Positions 44,098 through 52,910 of a stretch of DNA of 64,000 bases are shown piece after piece. The stretch's first letter is position 1, and each line of letters opens with the position of its first letter. The stretch comes from Burkholderia metallica. Lineage in GTDB: Bacteria > Pseudomonadota > Gammaproteobacteria > Burkholderiales > Burkholderiaceae. The stretch lies in contig NZ_CADFDB010000013.1 of the NCBI RefSeq assembly GCF_902832845.1, positions 1 through 64,000 on the forward strand, read 5' to 3'. The notes beneath the pieces are model-generated. The model saw only the letters and a program-made list of their open reading frames with translations. It was not told where the DNA came from and ran no database searches. A program made the translations under genes and the position numbers.

Positions 44098-44137
44098 CTC
44101 CATCGTTTCTCCATCAATCCGCACAAAAACGTCCATC
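44098..44137 (+). promoter_or_regulatory. Direct-repeat operator upstream of the pqi operon
   Basis: CTCCATC at 44098 and 44109 and GTCCATC at 44131 repeat the spacing (11 and 22 bases) of the array before the RND operon. The bases between the second and third repeats (ATCCGCACAAAAAC here) and the GCACACTGCG after the third are also shared. It lies 38 bases before the first pqiA start. The same response regulator is the natural candidate. Confidence 0.65.
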
Positions 44138-44175
44138 GACGCCGAGCACACTGCGCGGCAAGTCATCGAATCCGC

Positions 44176-44823
44176 ATGCACGCGCCACCCGAACCCATGG
44201 ACACGTTTCCAACCCTGATCGCCTGCGAGCACTGCGACAGCGTCTATCGACGCCGCGCGCTGGCACGGCACGAGGTCGCGCGCTGCGAACGCTGTGCGGC
44301 CGTGCTGTTCCGGTCGAGCTGGCTCGATATCGACCGCTGGTTCGCGCTGGCGGTGGCCGCCGGCGTGGTGTTCGCCATCGCCAATCTCTGCCCGATCATG
44401 CGGATCAGCGTGCAGGGGCTGCATAGCGAGGCCACGCTGTGGCAATCCGCGCTCGCGCTGGCGCAGGGCTTCGCCGCGCCGATCGCGATTCCGACGGCGC
44501 TCGCCATCGTGGTGGTGCCGTTCCTGCAGATCGCCACGCTGATCTGGCTGCTGGCCTTTGCCCGTGCGGGACGGCGCGCGCCCGCGTTCGGCCCGCTGAT
44601 GCGGCTGCTCGTCGCGCTGCGTCCGTGGAGCATGATCGAGGTCGGCTTGCTCGGCATCCTGATCGCGATCATCAAGCTGTCGAGCATCATGCAGATCATT
44701 CCCGGCGCCGGCCTGTGGGCCACGGCCGTGCTGATGGTGCTGATCCCGCTGATCGCGGGTCACGACGCGCGCCAGCTGTGGGACTGGGTCGTGCCGGTGG
44801 CACCTGCCGGAGACCGCCCGTGA
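44176..44823 (+). CDS. pqiA: Paraquat-inducible protein A, first copy
   Basis: This 215-residue protein has an N-terminal CxxC pair typical of PqiA (CEHC and CERC, residues ~18-42) and four transmembrane helices (WFALAVAAGVVFAIANLCPI, AIVVVPFLQIATLIWLLAFA and others). PqiA is the inner-membrane part of the PqiABC MCE system that handles lipids between the two membranes. The stop overlaps the second pqiA start (GTGA). A start at 44197 (MDTFP) is also possible. Confidence 0.88.
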   Translation: MHAPPEPMDTFPTLIACEHCDSVYRRRALARHEVARCERCAAVLFRSSWLDIDRWFALAVAAGVVFAIANLCPIMRISVQGLHSEATLWQSALALAQGFAAPIAIPTALAIVVVPFLQIATLIWLLAFARAGRRAPAFGPLMRLLVALRPWSMIEVGLLGILIAIIKLSSIMQIIPGAGLWATAVLMVLIPLIAGHDARQLWDWVVPVAPAGDRP

Positions 44824-45467
44824 GCCTGCCCGTGCGCGCCAGCCAGCTGGGCATGGTCGGATGCCATGCGTGCGGCCTCGTCTGCCGCACGCATGCGTTA
44901 GCCGCGCAGCATGCACATTCGCATGCGGCCGACGCGCAACGCTGCCCGCGGTGCGGGTCCGCACTGCACGCGCGCCGCCCGGACAGCCTCGTGCGCGCAT
45001 GGGCGCTCCTGATCGCCGGCCTGATCTTCTACCTCCCGGCGAACCTGCTGCCGGTGATGCGCACCACGCTGCTCGGCAGCCACAGCGAATCGACGATCCT
45101 CAGCGGCGTCGTGGTGTTCTGGAAGGCCGGCTCGTACGGCATCGCGGCAGTGATCTTCATCGCGAGCGTCGTCGTGCCGTGCGCGAAGTTTCTCGCGCTC
45201 GGCACGTTGCTCGTCACGACCGGCCGGCGCAGCGTGTCGGCCATGCGCGAGCGGGCCGTGCTGTATCGCGCGGTCGAGCTGGTCGGCTACTGGTCGATGC
45301 TCGACGTGCTGGTCATCGCGATCATCTGTGCGCTGGTGAAGTTCGGTCCGCTGTCCGAGGCCGAGCCGCGCGCCGGCATTTTGTTTTTCGGGCTGGTCGT
45401 CATGCTCACGATGCTGTCCGCGATGAGTTTTGACCCACGCCTCATTTGGGACGCCGAAGAAGCATGA
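44820..45467 (+). CDS. pqiA: Paraquat-inducible protein A, second copy
   Basis: The 215-residue protein again has CHAC and CPRC zinc-ribbon-like motifs at the start and four hydrophobic helices (SLVRAWALLIAGLIFYLPAN, YGIAAVIFIASVVVPCAKFL and others). E. coli PqiA is one protein with two such halves; here the halves are encoded by two overlapping genes. The GTG at 44820 overlaps the previous stop, and its own stop overlaps the pqiB ATG. Confidence 0.88.
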   Translation: MSLPVRASQLGMVGCHACGLVCRTHALAAQHAHSHAADAQRCPRCGSALHARRPDSLVRAWALLIAGLIFYLPANLLPVMRTTLLGSHSESTILSGVVVFWKAGSYGIAAVIFIASVVVPCAKFLALGTLLVTTGRRSVSAMRERAVLYRAVELVGYWSMLDVLVIAIICALVKFGPLSEAEPRAGILFFGLVVMLTMLSAMSFDPRLIWDAEEA

Positions 45468-47134
45468 ATCCTGCATCCGGCCCGCAAGGCCTCGAACCCC
45501 GCGATCCGCCCGTGACCCGCGGCCGCGTGCGCCCGTCGCTCGTCTGGCTCGTGCCGCTCGTCGCGGCGTTGATCGGCCTGTCGATGGTGATCCACGCGTG
45601 GTGGTCCGTCGGACCGGAAATCACGATCACGTTCAACACCGCGCAAGGCCTCGAAGCCGGCAAGACGCCCGTCAAGTACAAGGACGTCGTGATCGGCACC
45701 GTGACCGCGATTTCGCTGAGCGACGACAGCTCGCACGTGGTCGCGACGGTGTCGTTCGTGAAGAACGCGCGCAACCTCGTTCGCGACGACACGCGGTTCT
45801 GGGTCGTGCGGCCACGCGTCGGCATGAGCGGCGTCTCGGGCATCGACACGCTGTTCTCCGGCGCGTACATCGGCATGGACACGGGCCGCTCGGACAAAGC
45901 ACGCAAAGCCTACACCGGGCTCGAAACGCCGCCGACCGTCATCAACGGCACGCCGGGGACGAGTTTCGCGTTGCGCGCCACCGATCTCGGCTCGCTCGAT
46001 ATCGGCTCGCCGGTCTATTACCGCCATCTGATGGTGGGCCACGTCGCGTCGTACAAGCTCGACATGCAGCGCCGCGACATGAACCTGCAGGTGTTCGTCG
46101 ATGCGCCGTACGATCGACTGGTGACGACCGATACGCGCTTCTGGAACGCGAGCGGCATGGATCTGTCGCTCGACGCGAACGGCCTGAAGCTGAAGACCCA
46201 GTCGGTCGCGACGATCGTGGGCGGCGGCATCGCGTTCGCGACACCGGAAGACAGCGACGCGGCGGCCGCCCGTGCAGGCCATCTGTTTGCGCTCGCCGAC
46301 ACCGAAACCGCCGCGATGGCTGCGCCGGACGGGCCGTCCCAACTCATTCGGCTTCGTTTCGAGCATCCGTTGCGCGGGCTCGCGGTCGGCGCGCCGGTGG
46401 AATTCTCCGGCATCGACATCGGCAAGGTCGTGTCGACCCAGCTCGACTTCGACCGCGCCACGCGGCGCTTCCAGTCGATCGTGATGGTCAAGGTGTATCC
46501 GTATCGGCTCGGCCCCGTCGTCGAGAAACTGCAGAAGACCGAAGGCAACGGCAATCCGCGCGCGGCCCAGTTTCTCGCGGGCCTGGTCGAGCACGGGCTG
46601 CGCGCGCAGGCGCGTACCGGCAACCTGCTGACGGAGCAGCTCTACATCTCGCTCGATTTCGTGAAGAACGCGCCGAAGGTGCCGTTCGATGCGAATGCCA
46701 CGCCGCTGACCTTGCCCACCCTGCCGAGTACGTTCGACAAGCTGCCGGAGCAAGTCGCCGACATCGTCGACAAGATCAACAGGATGCCGCTCGATTCGAT
46801 CGGCAAGCATGTCGATTCAAGCCTGACGAACCTGGATGCGACGCTCACGCAGGTCAACGGCCAGTTGCTGCCGTCGACGACGCGCGCGCTCGACCAGGCG
46901 AACCAGACGTTCGGCGCGTTGCGCCAGGGCATCGCCGACGACGGCCCGCTCCAGGAGAACCTCGCGAACACGCTGACCGAAGTCCGGCGTACCGCGCGCT
47001 CGCTGCGCACGCTGGCCGACATGCTGGGCCGCCGCCCCGAAGCGCTGCTCCGGGGAACCGGGGCCGATCCCGCGCCGATCGCGCCCGTCGACCCTTCCAC
47101 CTCGCCTGTCCAGCAGGAGCCACGACAACCATGA
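45464..47134 (+). CDS. pqiB: PqiB, MCE-domain protein
   Basis: The 556-residue protein has one N-terminal transmembrane helix (LVWLVPLVAALIGLSMVIHA) and three MCE domains (beginning near ITITFNTAQGLEAGKTPVKY, GTSFALRATDLGSLDIGSPV and LIRLRFEHPLRGLAVGAPVE), then a helical C-terminus. In E. coli PqiB forms a stacked-ring tube spanning the periplasm for lipid movement. ATGA overlaps join it to the genes on both sides. Confidence 0.93.
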   Translation: MNPASGPQGLEPRDPPVTRGRVRPSLVWLVPLVAALIGLSMVIHAWWSVGPEITITFNTAQGLEAGKTPVKYKDVVIGTVTAISLSDDSSHVVATVSFVKNARNLVRDDTRFWVVRPRVGMSGVSGIDTLFSGAYIGMDTGRSDKARKAYTGLETPPTVINGTPGTSFALRATDLGSLDIGSPVYYRHLMVGHVASYKLDMQRRDMNLQVFVDAPYDRLVTTDTRFWNASGMDLSLDANGLKLKTQSVATIVGGGIAFATPEDSDAAAARAGHLFALADTETAAMAAPDGPSQLIRLRFEHPLRGLAVGAPVEFSGIDIGKVVSTQLDFDRATRRFQSIVMVKVYPYRLGPVVEKLQKTEGNGNPRAAQFLAGLVEHGLRAQARTGNLLTEQLYISLDFVKNAPKVPFDANATPLTLPTLPSTFDKLPEQVADIVDKINRMPLDSIGKHVDSSLTNLDATLTQVNGQLLPSTTRALDQANQTFGALRQGIADDGPLQENLANTLTEVRRTARSLRTLADMLGRRPEALLRGTGADPAPIAPVDPSTSPVQQEPRQP

Positions 47135-47772
47135 GTTTCCCGATTCGCGCCACGGCGATCGCCGTGGGCGCCGGCGCCGTGATCGCGCTGACCGGCTGCG
47201 CGTCGAACCCGGTGCATTACTACACGCTCGTTACGCCGGCCGCGTCCCTATCCCCATCCGCGACGTCGACAACCGCGCGCGCCGCCGCGCCGCTGGCGAT
47301 CAACGTGTTGCCGGTCGGCATTCCCGCGCAGCTCGACCAGCAGCAGATGGTCGTGCGCAACGGCACGGGCACCGCGGTGATCCTCGACAACGAACGCTGG
47401 GTCGCGCCGCTCGGCGACGAGCTGCGCGCGGCGCTTGCTTCGGCGCTCGTCGCGCAACTGGGTGCGCGCAACGTCACCGGCCTGCCGCGTCCGTCGAACC
47501 AGACCGTCATGAGCATTCGCACGCAGGTGCGCCGCTTCGACGCGTGGCCCGGCAGCATGGCGCAGTTCGAAGCCGACTGGGTCGTCGGTGTGCAGCAGGA
47601 CACGCCGGGCGCGCGCATTTCGTGCAGCACGCGGCTCAACGAAGCCGCCCCCGGCAGCTATGCCGACATGGTGCGCGTGCAGCAACGGATGATCGAGCAG
47701 TTTGCCGCGCGCATCGCGAGCACGGTGCGCAGCTTCGGCAGCGGGCGTCCTGCCTGTCCCGCCGATTCGTAA
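47131..47772 (+). CDS. pqiC: PqiC-type outer-membrane lipoprotein (ABC-transport auxiliary)
   Basis: The 213-residue protein has a lipobox (VIALTGCASNPVHYYTL) and the PqiC/YmbA pattern, with NVLPVGIPAQLDQQQMV and DNERWVAPLGDELRAALA. It anchors the PqiB tube at the outer membrane. The start ATG overlaps the pqiB stop. It is the last gene of the operon and is followed by a hairpin. Confidence 0.9.
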   Translation: MSFPIRATAIAVGAGAVIALTGCASNPVHYYTLVTPAASLSPSATSTTARAAAPLAINVLPVGIPAQLDQQQMVVRNGTGTAVILDNERWVAPLGDELRAALASALVAQLGARNVTGLPRPSNQTVMSIRTQVRRFDAWPGSMAQFEADWVVGVQQDTPGARISCSTRLNEAAPGSYADMVRVQQRMIEQFAARIASTVRSFGSGRPACPADS

Positions 47773-47809
47773 ATCCTCCGGCTCGGGGAGCCGTCCATGG
47801 GAGCGCGCG

Positions 47810-47840
47810 AAGGTATCCGGTTATGGGAACCGGCTACCTT
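47810..47840. terminator. Hairpin between convergent pqiC and AraC genes
   Basis: The stem AAGGTA-t-CCGGTT with loop ATGGG and AACCGG-c-TACCTT has twelve paired bases and one mismatch. It lies 38 bases after the pqiC stop and 19 bases after the AraC stop on the other strand. It lacks a long T-tract but is symmetrical and probably serves both directions. Confidence 0.6.
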
Positions 47841-47858
47841 GAAACTCGAAGCGACCCG

Positions 47859-48923
47859 TTATGCCCGCCGCCGGTAGGTACCCGGCGTGCTCCCGGTCCA
47901 GTGCCGGAACGCGCGGTGGAACGCGCTCGGATCGTCGAAGCCGATGTCGGCGCCGATTGCCGCGATCGTGTCCGGCGTATCGGTGAGCCGCTGGATCGCG
48001 ATGTCGCGCCGCAGTTCGTCCTTGAGCACCTGGAACGTCGTGCCTTCGGCGGCCAGGTGGCGGCTCAGCGTGCGCACCGAGCAATGCAGGTGCTCGGCTG
48101 CGTGGTCGATCACCGGCAGGTCGGGCAACGCCGCCGACAGGAACTGCCGCACGCGATGGCACACGAGCTGTTCGCTGAACGATTCGAAGATCCAGTCGCC
48201 GGGCGCGCGCGCGAGGAACTTGCGCAGGTTGCGCTTGCTCTGCCGGATCGGTGCGTCGAGGTAGTCCGCGCTGAAGCGCATCAGCGTGCGCTCGGAATCG
48301 AACTGCACGGCGCCGGTGAAGAAGTACAGGTGGTCGACCGCATGGCGCGGCCGCGGGCACGCGAACTCGATCTGCAGCAGCGGAATCTTCTGCCCGATCA
48401 GCCACGAGCACACGCCGTGCACGAGCTTGAGCATCAGCTCCTGGCCGAGCGCGCCGATCGGGCCGATCGCGTCGTTCGGGCGCAGCAGCACCTGCGCGAC
48501 GAGGCCGTCGCGCTTCGATTCGACGAAGAAATCGTCGAGCAGGATATGGAAGAACTGCCCGAAACGGTGCAGCGCCGTTTCGAGGTTGCGCGCATCGAGC
48601 AGGCTCAGGCACAGGTACTTCAGCGTGCCGCCGCGCAGCGGGCGCGAGAAGATGCCGGGCATTTCGTCGTCGAGGTCGATCGCGAGCGTACGGTACAGCG
48701 TCGAGAACTGCTCCTCCGTCACGCGCGCATGCGGTTCGCCGAGCAGCTCGACCGGAATGCCGGCCCCGCGCAGGTAGCGCTCGACCACGTCGCGCTGCGC
48801 GCCCGCGCTCGCGAGGAAACCGTTGACGAGCGAGATCGGCACCGTCGCGCTCGGCGACGGCAGCGCACGCCGGGGCCGGGGCTCGGGCCCCGGCTGGGCG
48901 GAAAGTGAATCTGAAACGGTCAT
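47859..48923 (-). CDS. AraC-family transcriptional regulator
   Basis: The 354-residue protein has the Arabinose_bd-type N-terminal domain of the OruR/ArgR-like group and a C-terminal AraC double helix-turn-helix (CSVRTLSRHLAAEGTTFQVL and IAAIGADIGFDDPSAFHRAF then RHWTGSTPGTYR). It lies about 100 bases after the FadD-like ligase on the same strand and may regulate it. The ligand is unknown. Confidence 0.85.
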   Translation of the reverse strand: MTVSDSLSAQPGPEPRPRRALPSPSATVPISLVNGFLASAGAQRDVVERYLRGAGIPVELLGEPHARVTEEQFSTLYRTLAIDLDDEMPGIFSRPLRGGTLKYLCLSLLDARNLETALHRFGQFFHILLDDFFVESKRDGLVAQVLLRPNDAIGPIGALGQELMLKLVHGVCSWLIGQKIPLLQIEFACPRPRHAVDHLYFFTGAVQFDSERTLMRFSADYLDAPIRQSKRNLRKFLARAPGDWIFESFSEQLVCHRVRQFLSAALPDLPVIDHAAEHLHCSVRTLSRHLAAEGTTFQVLKDELRRDIAIQRLTDTPDTIAAIGADIGFDDPSAFHRAFRHWTGSTPGTYRRRA

Positions 48924-49024
48924 CGCGTCCCCGTCGAACGAACCGCTCGCATTGTACTTGAGCGGTTCGCGCGGAGCCTTCCTGGCCCTCGGCGCGCGGG
49001 GCCCTGCGCGGCGCGCCGACGCCA

Positions 49025-50659
49025 TCAGTCGGTGCGGCTGAGTTCCCGGCGCAGGATCTTGCCGACGGTCGACTTCGGCAGCCGGTCGACGAAGCGAACG
49101 AGCTTCGGCACCTTGTAGCCCGCGAGGCTCGCACGGCAATGCGCGACGAGTTCCGCTTCCGTGACGGCGGCATCCTGCGCGAGCACCACGAACAGCTTGA
49201 CGGCCTCGCCCGTGCGCGCGTCCGGCACGCCGATGCACGCGCATTCGGCGACGCCCGGCACGGCGGTCGCGACCGCTTCCACCTCGTTCGGGTACACGTT
49301 GAAGCCCGACACGATGATCATGTCCTTCTTGCGGTCGACGATCCGCAGGAAACCGGCCTCGTCGAACACGCCGACGTCGCCGGTGCGGAAATAGCCGTCG
49401 GCCGTGAACGCGGCCGCGTTCGCGTCCGGTTTCTGCCAGTAGCCGCCCATCACCTGCGGCCCCTTCACGCAGATCTCGCCCGCGCCGCCGATCGCCACCT
49501 CGTTGTCCTGGTCGTCGAGCAGCTTCACGTCGGTCGACGGCAGCGGCACGCCCGTGGTGCCCGTGAACGAGTCGATCGACTGCGGGTTGAACGACACGAC
49601 CGGCGACGTTTCCGACAGCCCGTAACCCTCGCGGATGAAGTTGCCCGTCACCGCCTTCCAGCGCGACGAGATCACGTCGATCACGGCCGCGCCGCCGCCG
49701 GCCGACAGCTTCAGCCGCGACCAGTCGACTTCCGGCAGGCGCGGATGCGCGGCGAGCCCCGCGTACAGCGTGTTCACGCCGACGAACACCGTCGGGCGCG
49801 CGGCCTTCAGCACGTCGATGAAGCCGTCCATGTCGCGCGGGTTCGCGACCAGCCAGTTCTGCGCGCCGATCGCGAAGTAGGACAGGAAGTTCACCGTCAG
49901 CGCGAAGATGTGATACAGCGGGATCGCCGTGACCACGACCTCCTCGCCCGGCGCGCGCGCGGCCGGCACGATCGCGCCGAACTGCTCGATGTTCGCGACG
50001 AGGTTGCGGTGCGACAGCGCGGCGCCTTTCGACAGTCCGGTCGTGCCGCCCGTGTACTGCAGCAGCAGCAAGTCCGCGCCGTCGAGCGCGACCGGTTCGA
50101 GCGCAAGCGACTCGCCGGCGGCCACCGCGTCCGCGAGCGCGATCGAACCGGGCGGCAGCGCGTCGCATGCGCCGGCCGGCGCGTCGACCACGCCGAGATC
50201 GCCGCGCCCGACGCTCAGCACGGTGCGCACGCGCGTGCCGCCGACCACTTCCGCGAACGTGCCCATCGACCCGCCGCACACCACGGCGACCTCGACGCCC
50301 GAGTCGTTCAGCTGATGTTCGAGCTCGCGCGCGGTGTAGAGCGGGTTCACGTTGACCTGGATCGCGCCGATCTTCGCGACTGCGACGAACGCGACCGGGA
50401 ACGCAAGCACGTTGGGCAGCATCACGGCCACGCGATCGCCCTTGCGTACGCCCACGACCTGCTGCAGATACGCGGCCAGCGCGGTCGACAGGCGGTCGAC
50501 GTCCGCATAGCTGAGCGTGCGGCCATACGAGTGGAACGCCGGGCGATCGGCGAAACGACGCATCGCGTCGCCCAGCAGCGCGGTTACGGAAGGAAAGCGA
50601 TCGGGATCGATCTCGGCGGGGATCGAGCCGTACGACCCGATCCAGTGTCTGTTCGTCAT
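49025..50659 (-). CDS. Long-chain fatty-acid-CoA ligase (FadD-like)
   Basis: The 544-residue enzyme has the FadD-type P-loop YTGGTTGLSKGAALSH, the motif EGYGLSETSPVVSFNP, the hinge TGDVGVFDEAGFLRIVDRKK and the C-terminal lysine in LPKSTVGKILRREL. It activates fatty acids or related acids to CoA thioesters in the cytosol. It stands alone on its strand with a long upstream region containing a 24-bp palindrome at 50821-50844. An AraC regulator follows. It is only distantly similar to the ligase at 6116-7804. Confidence 0.9.
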   Translation of the reverse strand: MTNRHWIGSYGSIPAEIDPDRFPSVTALLGDAMRRFADRPAFHSYGRTLSYADVDRLSTALAAYLQQVVGVRKGDRVAVMLPNVLAFPVAFVAVAKIGAIQVNVNPLYTARELEHQLNDSGVEVAVVCGGSMGTFAEVVGGTRVRTVLSVGRGDLGVVDAPAGACDALPPGSIALADAVAAGESLALEPVALDGADLLLLQYTGGTTGLSKGAALSHRNLVANIEQFGAIVPAARAPGEEVVVTAIPLYHIFALTVNFLSYFAIGAQNWLVANPRDMDGFIDVLKAARPTVFVGVNTLYAGLAAHPRLPEVDWSRLKLSAGGGAAVIDVISSRWKAVTGNFIREGYGLSETSPVVSFNPQSIDSFTGTTGVPLPSTDVKLLDDQDNEVAIGGAGEICVKGPQVMGGYWQKPDANAAAFTADGYFRTGDVGVFDEAGFLRIVDRKKDMIIVSGFNVYPNEVEAVATAVPGVAECACIGVPDARTGEAVKLFVVLAQDAAVTEAELVAHCRASLAGYKVPKLVRFVDRLPKSTVGKILRRELSRTD

Positions 50660-51192
50660 GTCTCACTCCACGGGGGACGGCGCGCCGGCCGCGCCGTTCG
50701 CACGACGGCCTGCACGCCGGAGAAGCGCGGACCATCGCCTGACCGGCGACTATCGCCCGCGCGGCGCAGTTTGAAAATGATCCGGGCGGCCGAAAGATGA
50801 TCGAAACGGACAGGCGGGGGGCGTTCTTGTCTAGACAAAAACGCACGAAACCATCGGTTCGGGCTGTGTCGACCGCCCCACTATCGGCTCATCAGCATGA
50901 GCACCATACGGGATCGGGCGATTCCTGTCGCCGCTCGCGCCTGATACGATCGCTTCGCTTCCGGTTCGCCACGGCCGAACGGGCCGCGCGCCGCAGCCGA
51001 TGCCGCCGATACGCATCATCCGCACAACGGGTCGTGCGCGCATCGTCACCTTGTCTCGCCGCTCGGTCCCGCCACCTGACAATCAGGATTCCTGCGTATA
51101 TCGCGCAGCGTTCTGACACACGCGATGCCGGCGCAAGCAACACGGCCGGTTCCCCCAACGATCCTGCCCCGCACATTCAAAGGTCAATCGCC
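50660..51192. other. Divergent promoter region of ligase and AhpD-like genes
   Basis: These 530 bases hold a strong palindrome at 50821-50844 and no gene I can support; open frames here have arginine-rich, unordered translations. The AhpD-like gene starts at 51193. Confidence 0.5.
50821..50844. promoter_or_regulatory. 24-bp palindrome upstream of the FadD-like gene
   Basis: The core TTGTCTAGACAA is a perfect 12-bp palindrome and is extended by GCGTT on the left and AACGC on the right after one mismatched pair. The centre GTCTAGAC fits the GT-N-TA-N-AC pattern of HutC-type GntR regulators. No GntR gene is in the window. It is 162-185 bases before the ligase start. Confidence 0.6.
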
Positions 51193-51648
51193 ATGCCAGA
51201 ACGCATCTCGTTTGGACAACTCCCCGCCCGGCTGCTCGACGTCGTGCTCAACGTCGAGGACTATACGAACCGCACCGGCCACGATGTCAGGCTCGTGGAA
51301 CTGGTGCGCGCACGCGTGTCGCAGCTCAACGGCTGCGCGTACTGTCTCGATCGCCACGTCAAGGAAGGCGTCCACGCCGGCGACGATCCGCTGCGCTACC
51401 ATCTGCTGGCCGTGTGGCGCGAGACGCCCGATCTCTACAGCCCGAAGGAGCAGGCCGCGCTGCGCTGGGCGGAAGCGCTGACGCTGATCAGCGAACACAC
51501 GATCGACGACGCGCTCGTCGACGCGACGCGCGCGCACTTCGATCGAGACGAATTGGCCACGCTCACGCTGATCGTCGCGCAGATCAACACGTGGAACCGG
51601 CTCGCGAAGCCGTTCGCGTGGCAGGCCGGCGTGTTCCAGGCCGGCTGA
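51193..51648 (+). CDS. AhpD-like carboxymuconolactone-decarboxylase-family protein
   Basis: The 151-residue protein shows the AhpD signature with redox cysteines and histidine (NGCAYCLDRHVKEG) and the helical frame of the family (ALRWAEALTLISEHTIDDAL). AhpD-type proteins have peroxidase-related disulfide activity; many close relatives are uncharacterised. The ATG at 51193 is chosen because the family normally starts close before the ERISFGQLPARLLD helix. An AraC gene follows in the same direction. Confidence 0.85.
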   Translation: MPERISFGQLPARLLDVVLNVEDYTNRTGHDVRLVELVRARVSQLNGCAYCLDRHVKEGVHAGDDPLRYHLLAVWRETPDLYSPKEQAALRWAEALTLISEHTIDDALVDATRAHFDRDELATLTLIVAQINTWNRLAKPFAWQAGVFQAG

Positions 51649-51781
51649 CGCGGGCCGATGCCGGCGGCCGCCGCGCCGGGTGGCGCCGGCGCGCATCAGG
51701 GTGAACCCTGTGGCGGATGGGACCGATCCCGCGCAGAATTGCGTGCCGCAAACGATATCGATTCGGACGCAGGATGCTCCC

Positions 51782-52882
51782 ATGCCGCGCAATGCGCCCT
51801 TGAACCCGCCCCCCGTCCGCGCAGCGCGCCTGCCGGACATCGAGACGACCCACGCGTTGCGCGAGCAGCGCTTCACGCCGGCCAAGCTCGCCGTGCTGCT
51901 CGACGTGGCCGCGCAAGCCGGCCTCGACCCGGCCGCCGTGCTCGACGGCACCGGCCTCACGCCGGCCGCCGTCGCGGACCCGTTCACGCTCACGTCGCCG
52001 CTGCAGTTCCTCACGGCCGCGCGCAACGCGCTCGCCCGCTACGACGGCACCGATCTCGGCGTGCGCGTCGGCCAGCGGCTGCACGCGTCGAGCTACGGGA
52101 TGTACGGCTACGCGATGCTGTGTTCGGAATCGCTCGCGCATGCGTTCGACTCGGCCGTCAAATATCATCGGCTCGCGAACGGCATGCTCGCGATCCGCTG
52201 GGTCGAACAGGGCGACACCGCGTCGTGGCTGTTTCCCGACCGGCACGAAGTCGCGCTGCCCGATCTCGACGAGCCGCTGTACCGGTTCCTGATCGACATG
52301 CAGTTCGCGCTGCACGTGACGATCATCAAGGACGTGATGGGTGCGTGGTGCGTGCCGGCGCGCGCGCAGTACGCGCAGCCGCAGCCCGCGCACGTGGCGC
52401 GGCTGGCCGACGCGCTCGAATGCCCGATCGCGTTCGACCAGCCGCATCATGTGCTCAGCTACCCGGCCGCATGGCTCGCGCGCGCGCCGCAGCTCGCGAA
52501 TCCGATCACTGCCGCGCAGGTGTCGTCGCATTGCGCGAGCCTGCTCGACGAGCTGCGCAGCCAGGCCGGCGTCACGCGGCGCGTGTACCAGGAACTCACG
52601 CGCACGCCCGGGCAGTTTCCGGACCTCGACGCAATCGCGGCGATCCTGTGCATCACGTCGCGCACGCTGCGCCGCAAGCTCGAGGCCGAAGGCACGTCGT
52701 ACAGCGAACTGCTGGCGAGCGTGCGCAAGGCGCTCGCGATCGACTATCTGAGCACGACCACGCTCAGCACCGAAGACATCGCGCTGACGCTCGGCTTCAG
52801 CGACGCGGTGGGGTTTCGCCACGCGTTCAAGCGCTGGACCGGCATGACGCCGAGTGACGTGCGGCGCAAGCGCGGCGCGTGA
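51782..52882 (+). CDS. AraC-family transcriptional regulator
   Basis: The 366-residue protein has an Arabinose_bd-type N-terminal domain (FTPAKLAVLLDVAAQAGLDP) and a C-terminal AraC DNA-binding domain (CITSRTLRRKLEAEGTSYSE and IALTLGFSDAVGFRHAFKRW). It is encoded 134 bases after the AhpD-like gene and convergent with the sensor kinase. Its target is not evident; the AhpD-like gene is a possibility. Confidence 0.85.
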   Translation: MPRNAPLNPPPVRAARLPDIETTHALREQRFTPAKLAVLLDVAAQAGLDPAAVLDGTGLTPAAVADPFTLTSPLQFLTAARNALARYDGTDLGVRVGQRLHASSYGMYGYAMLCSESLAHAFDSAVKYHRLANGMLAIRWVEQGDTASWLFPDRHEVALPDLDEPLYRFLIDMQFALHVTIIKDVMGAWCVPARAQYAQPQPAHVARLADALECPIAFDQPHHVLSYPAAWLARAPQLANPITAAQVSSHCASLLDELRSQAGVTRRVYQELTRTPGQFPDLDAIAAILCITSRTLRRKLEAEGTSYSELLASVRKALAIDYLSTTTLSTEDIALTLGFSDAVGFRHAFKRWTGMTPSDVRRKRGA

Positions 52883-52910
52883 ACCCCGCGGGTACGGGCG
52901 TGGGCGGCGC

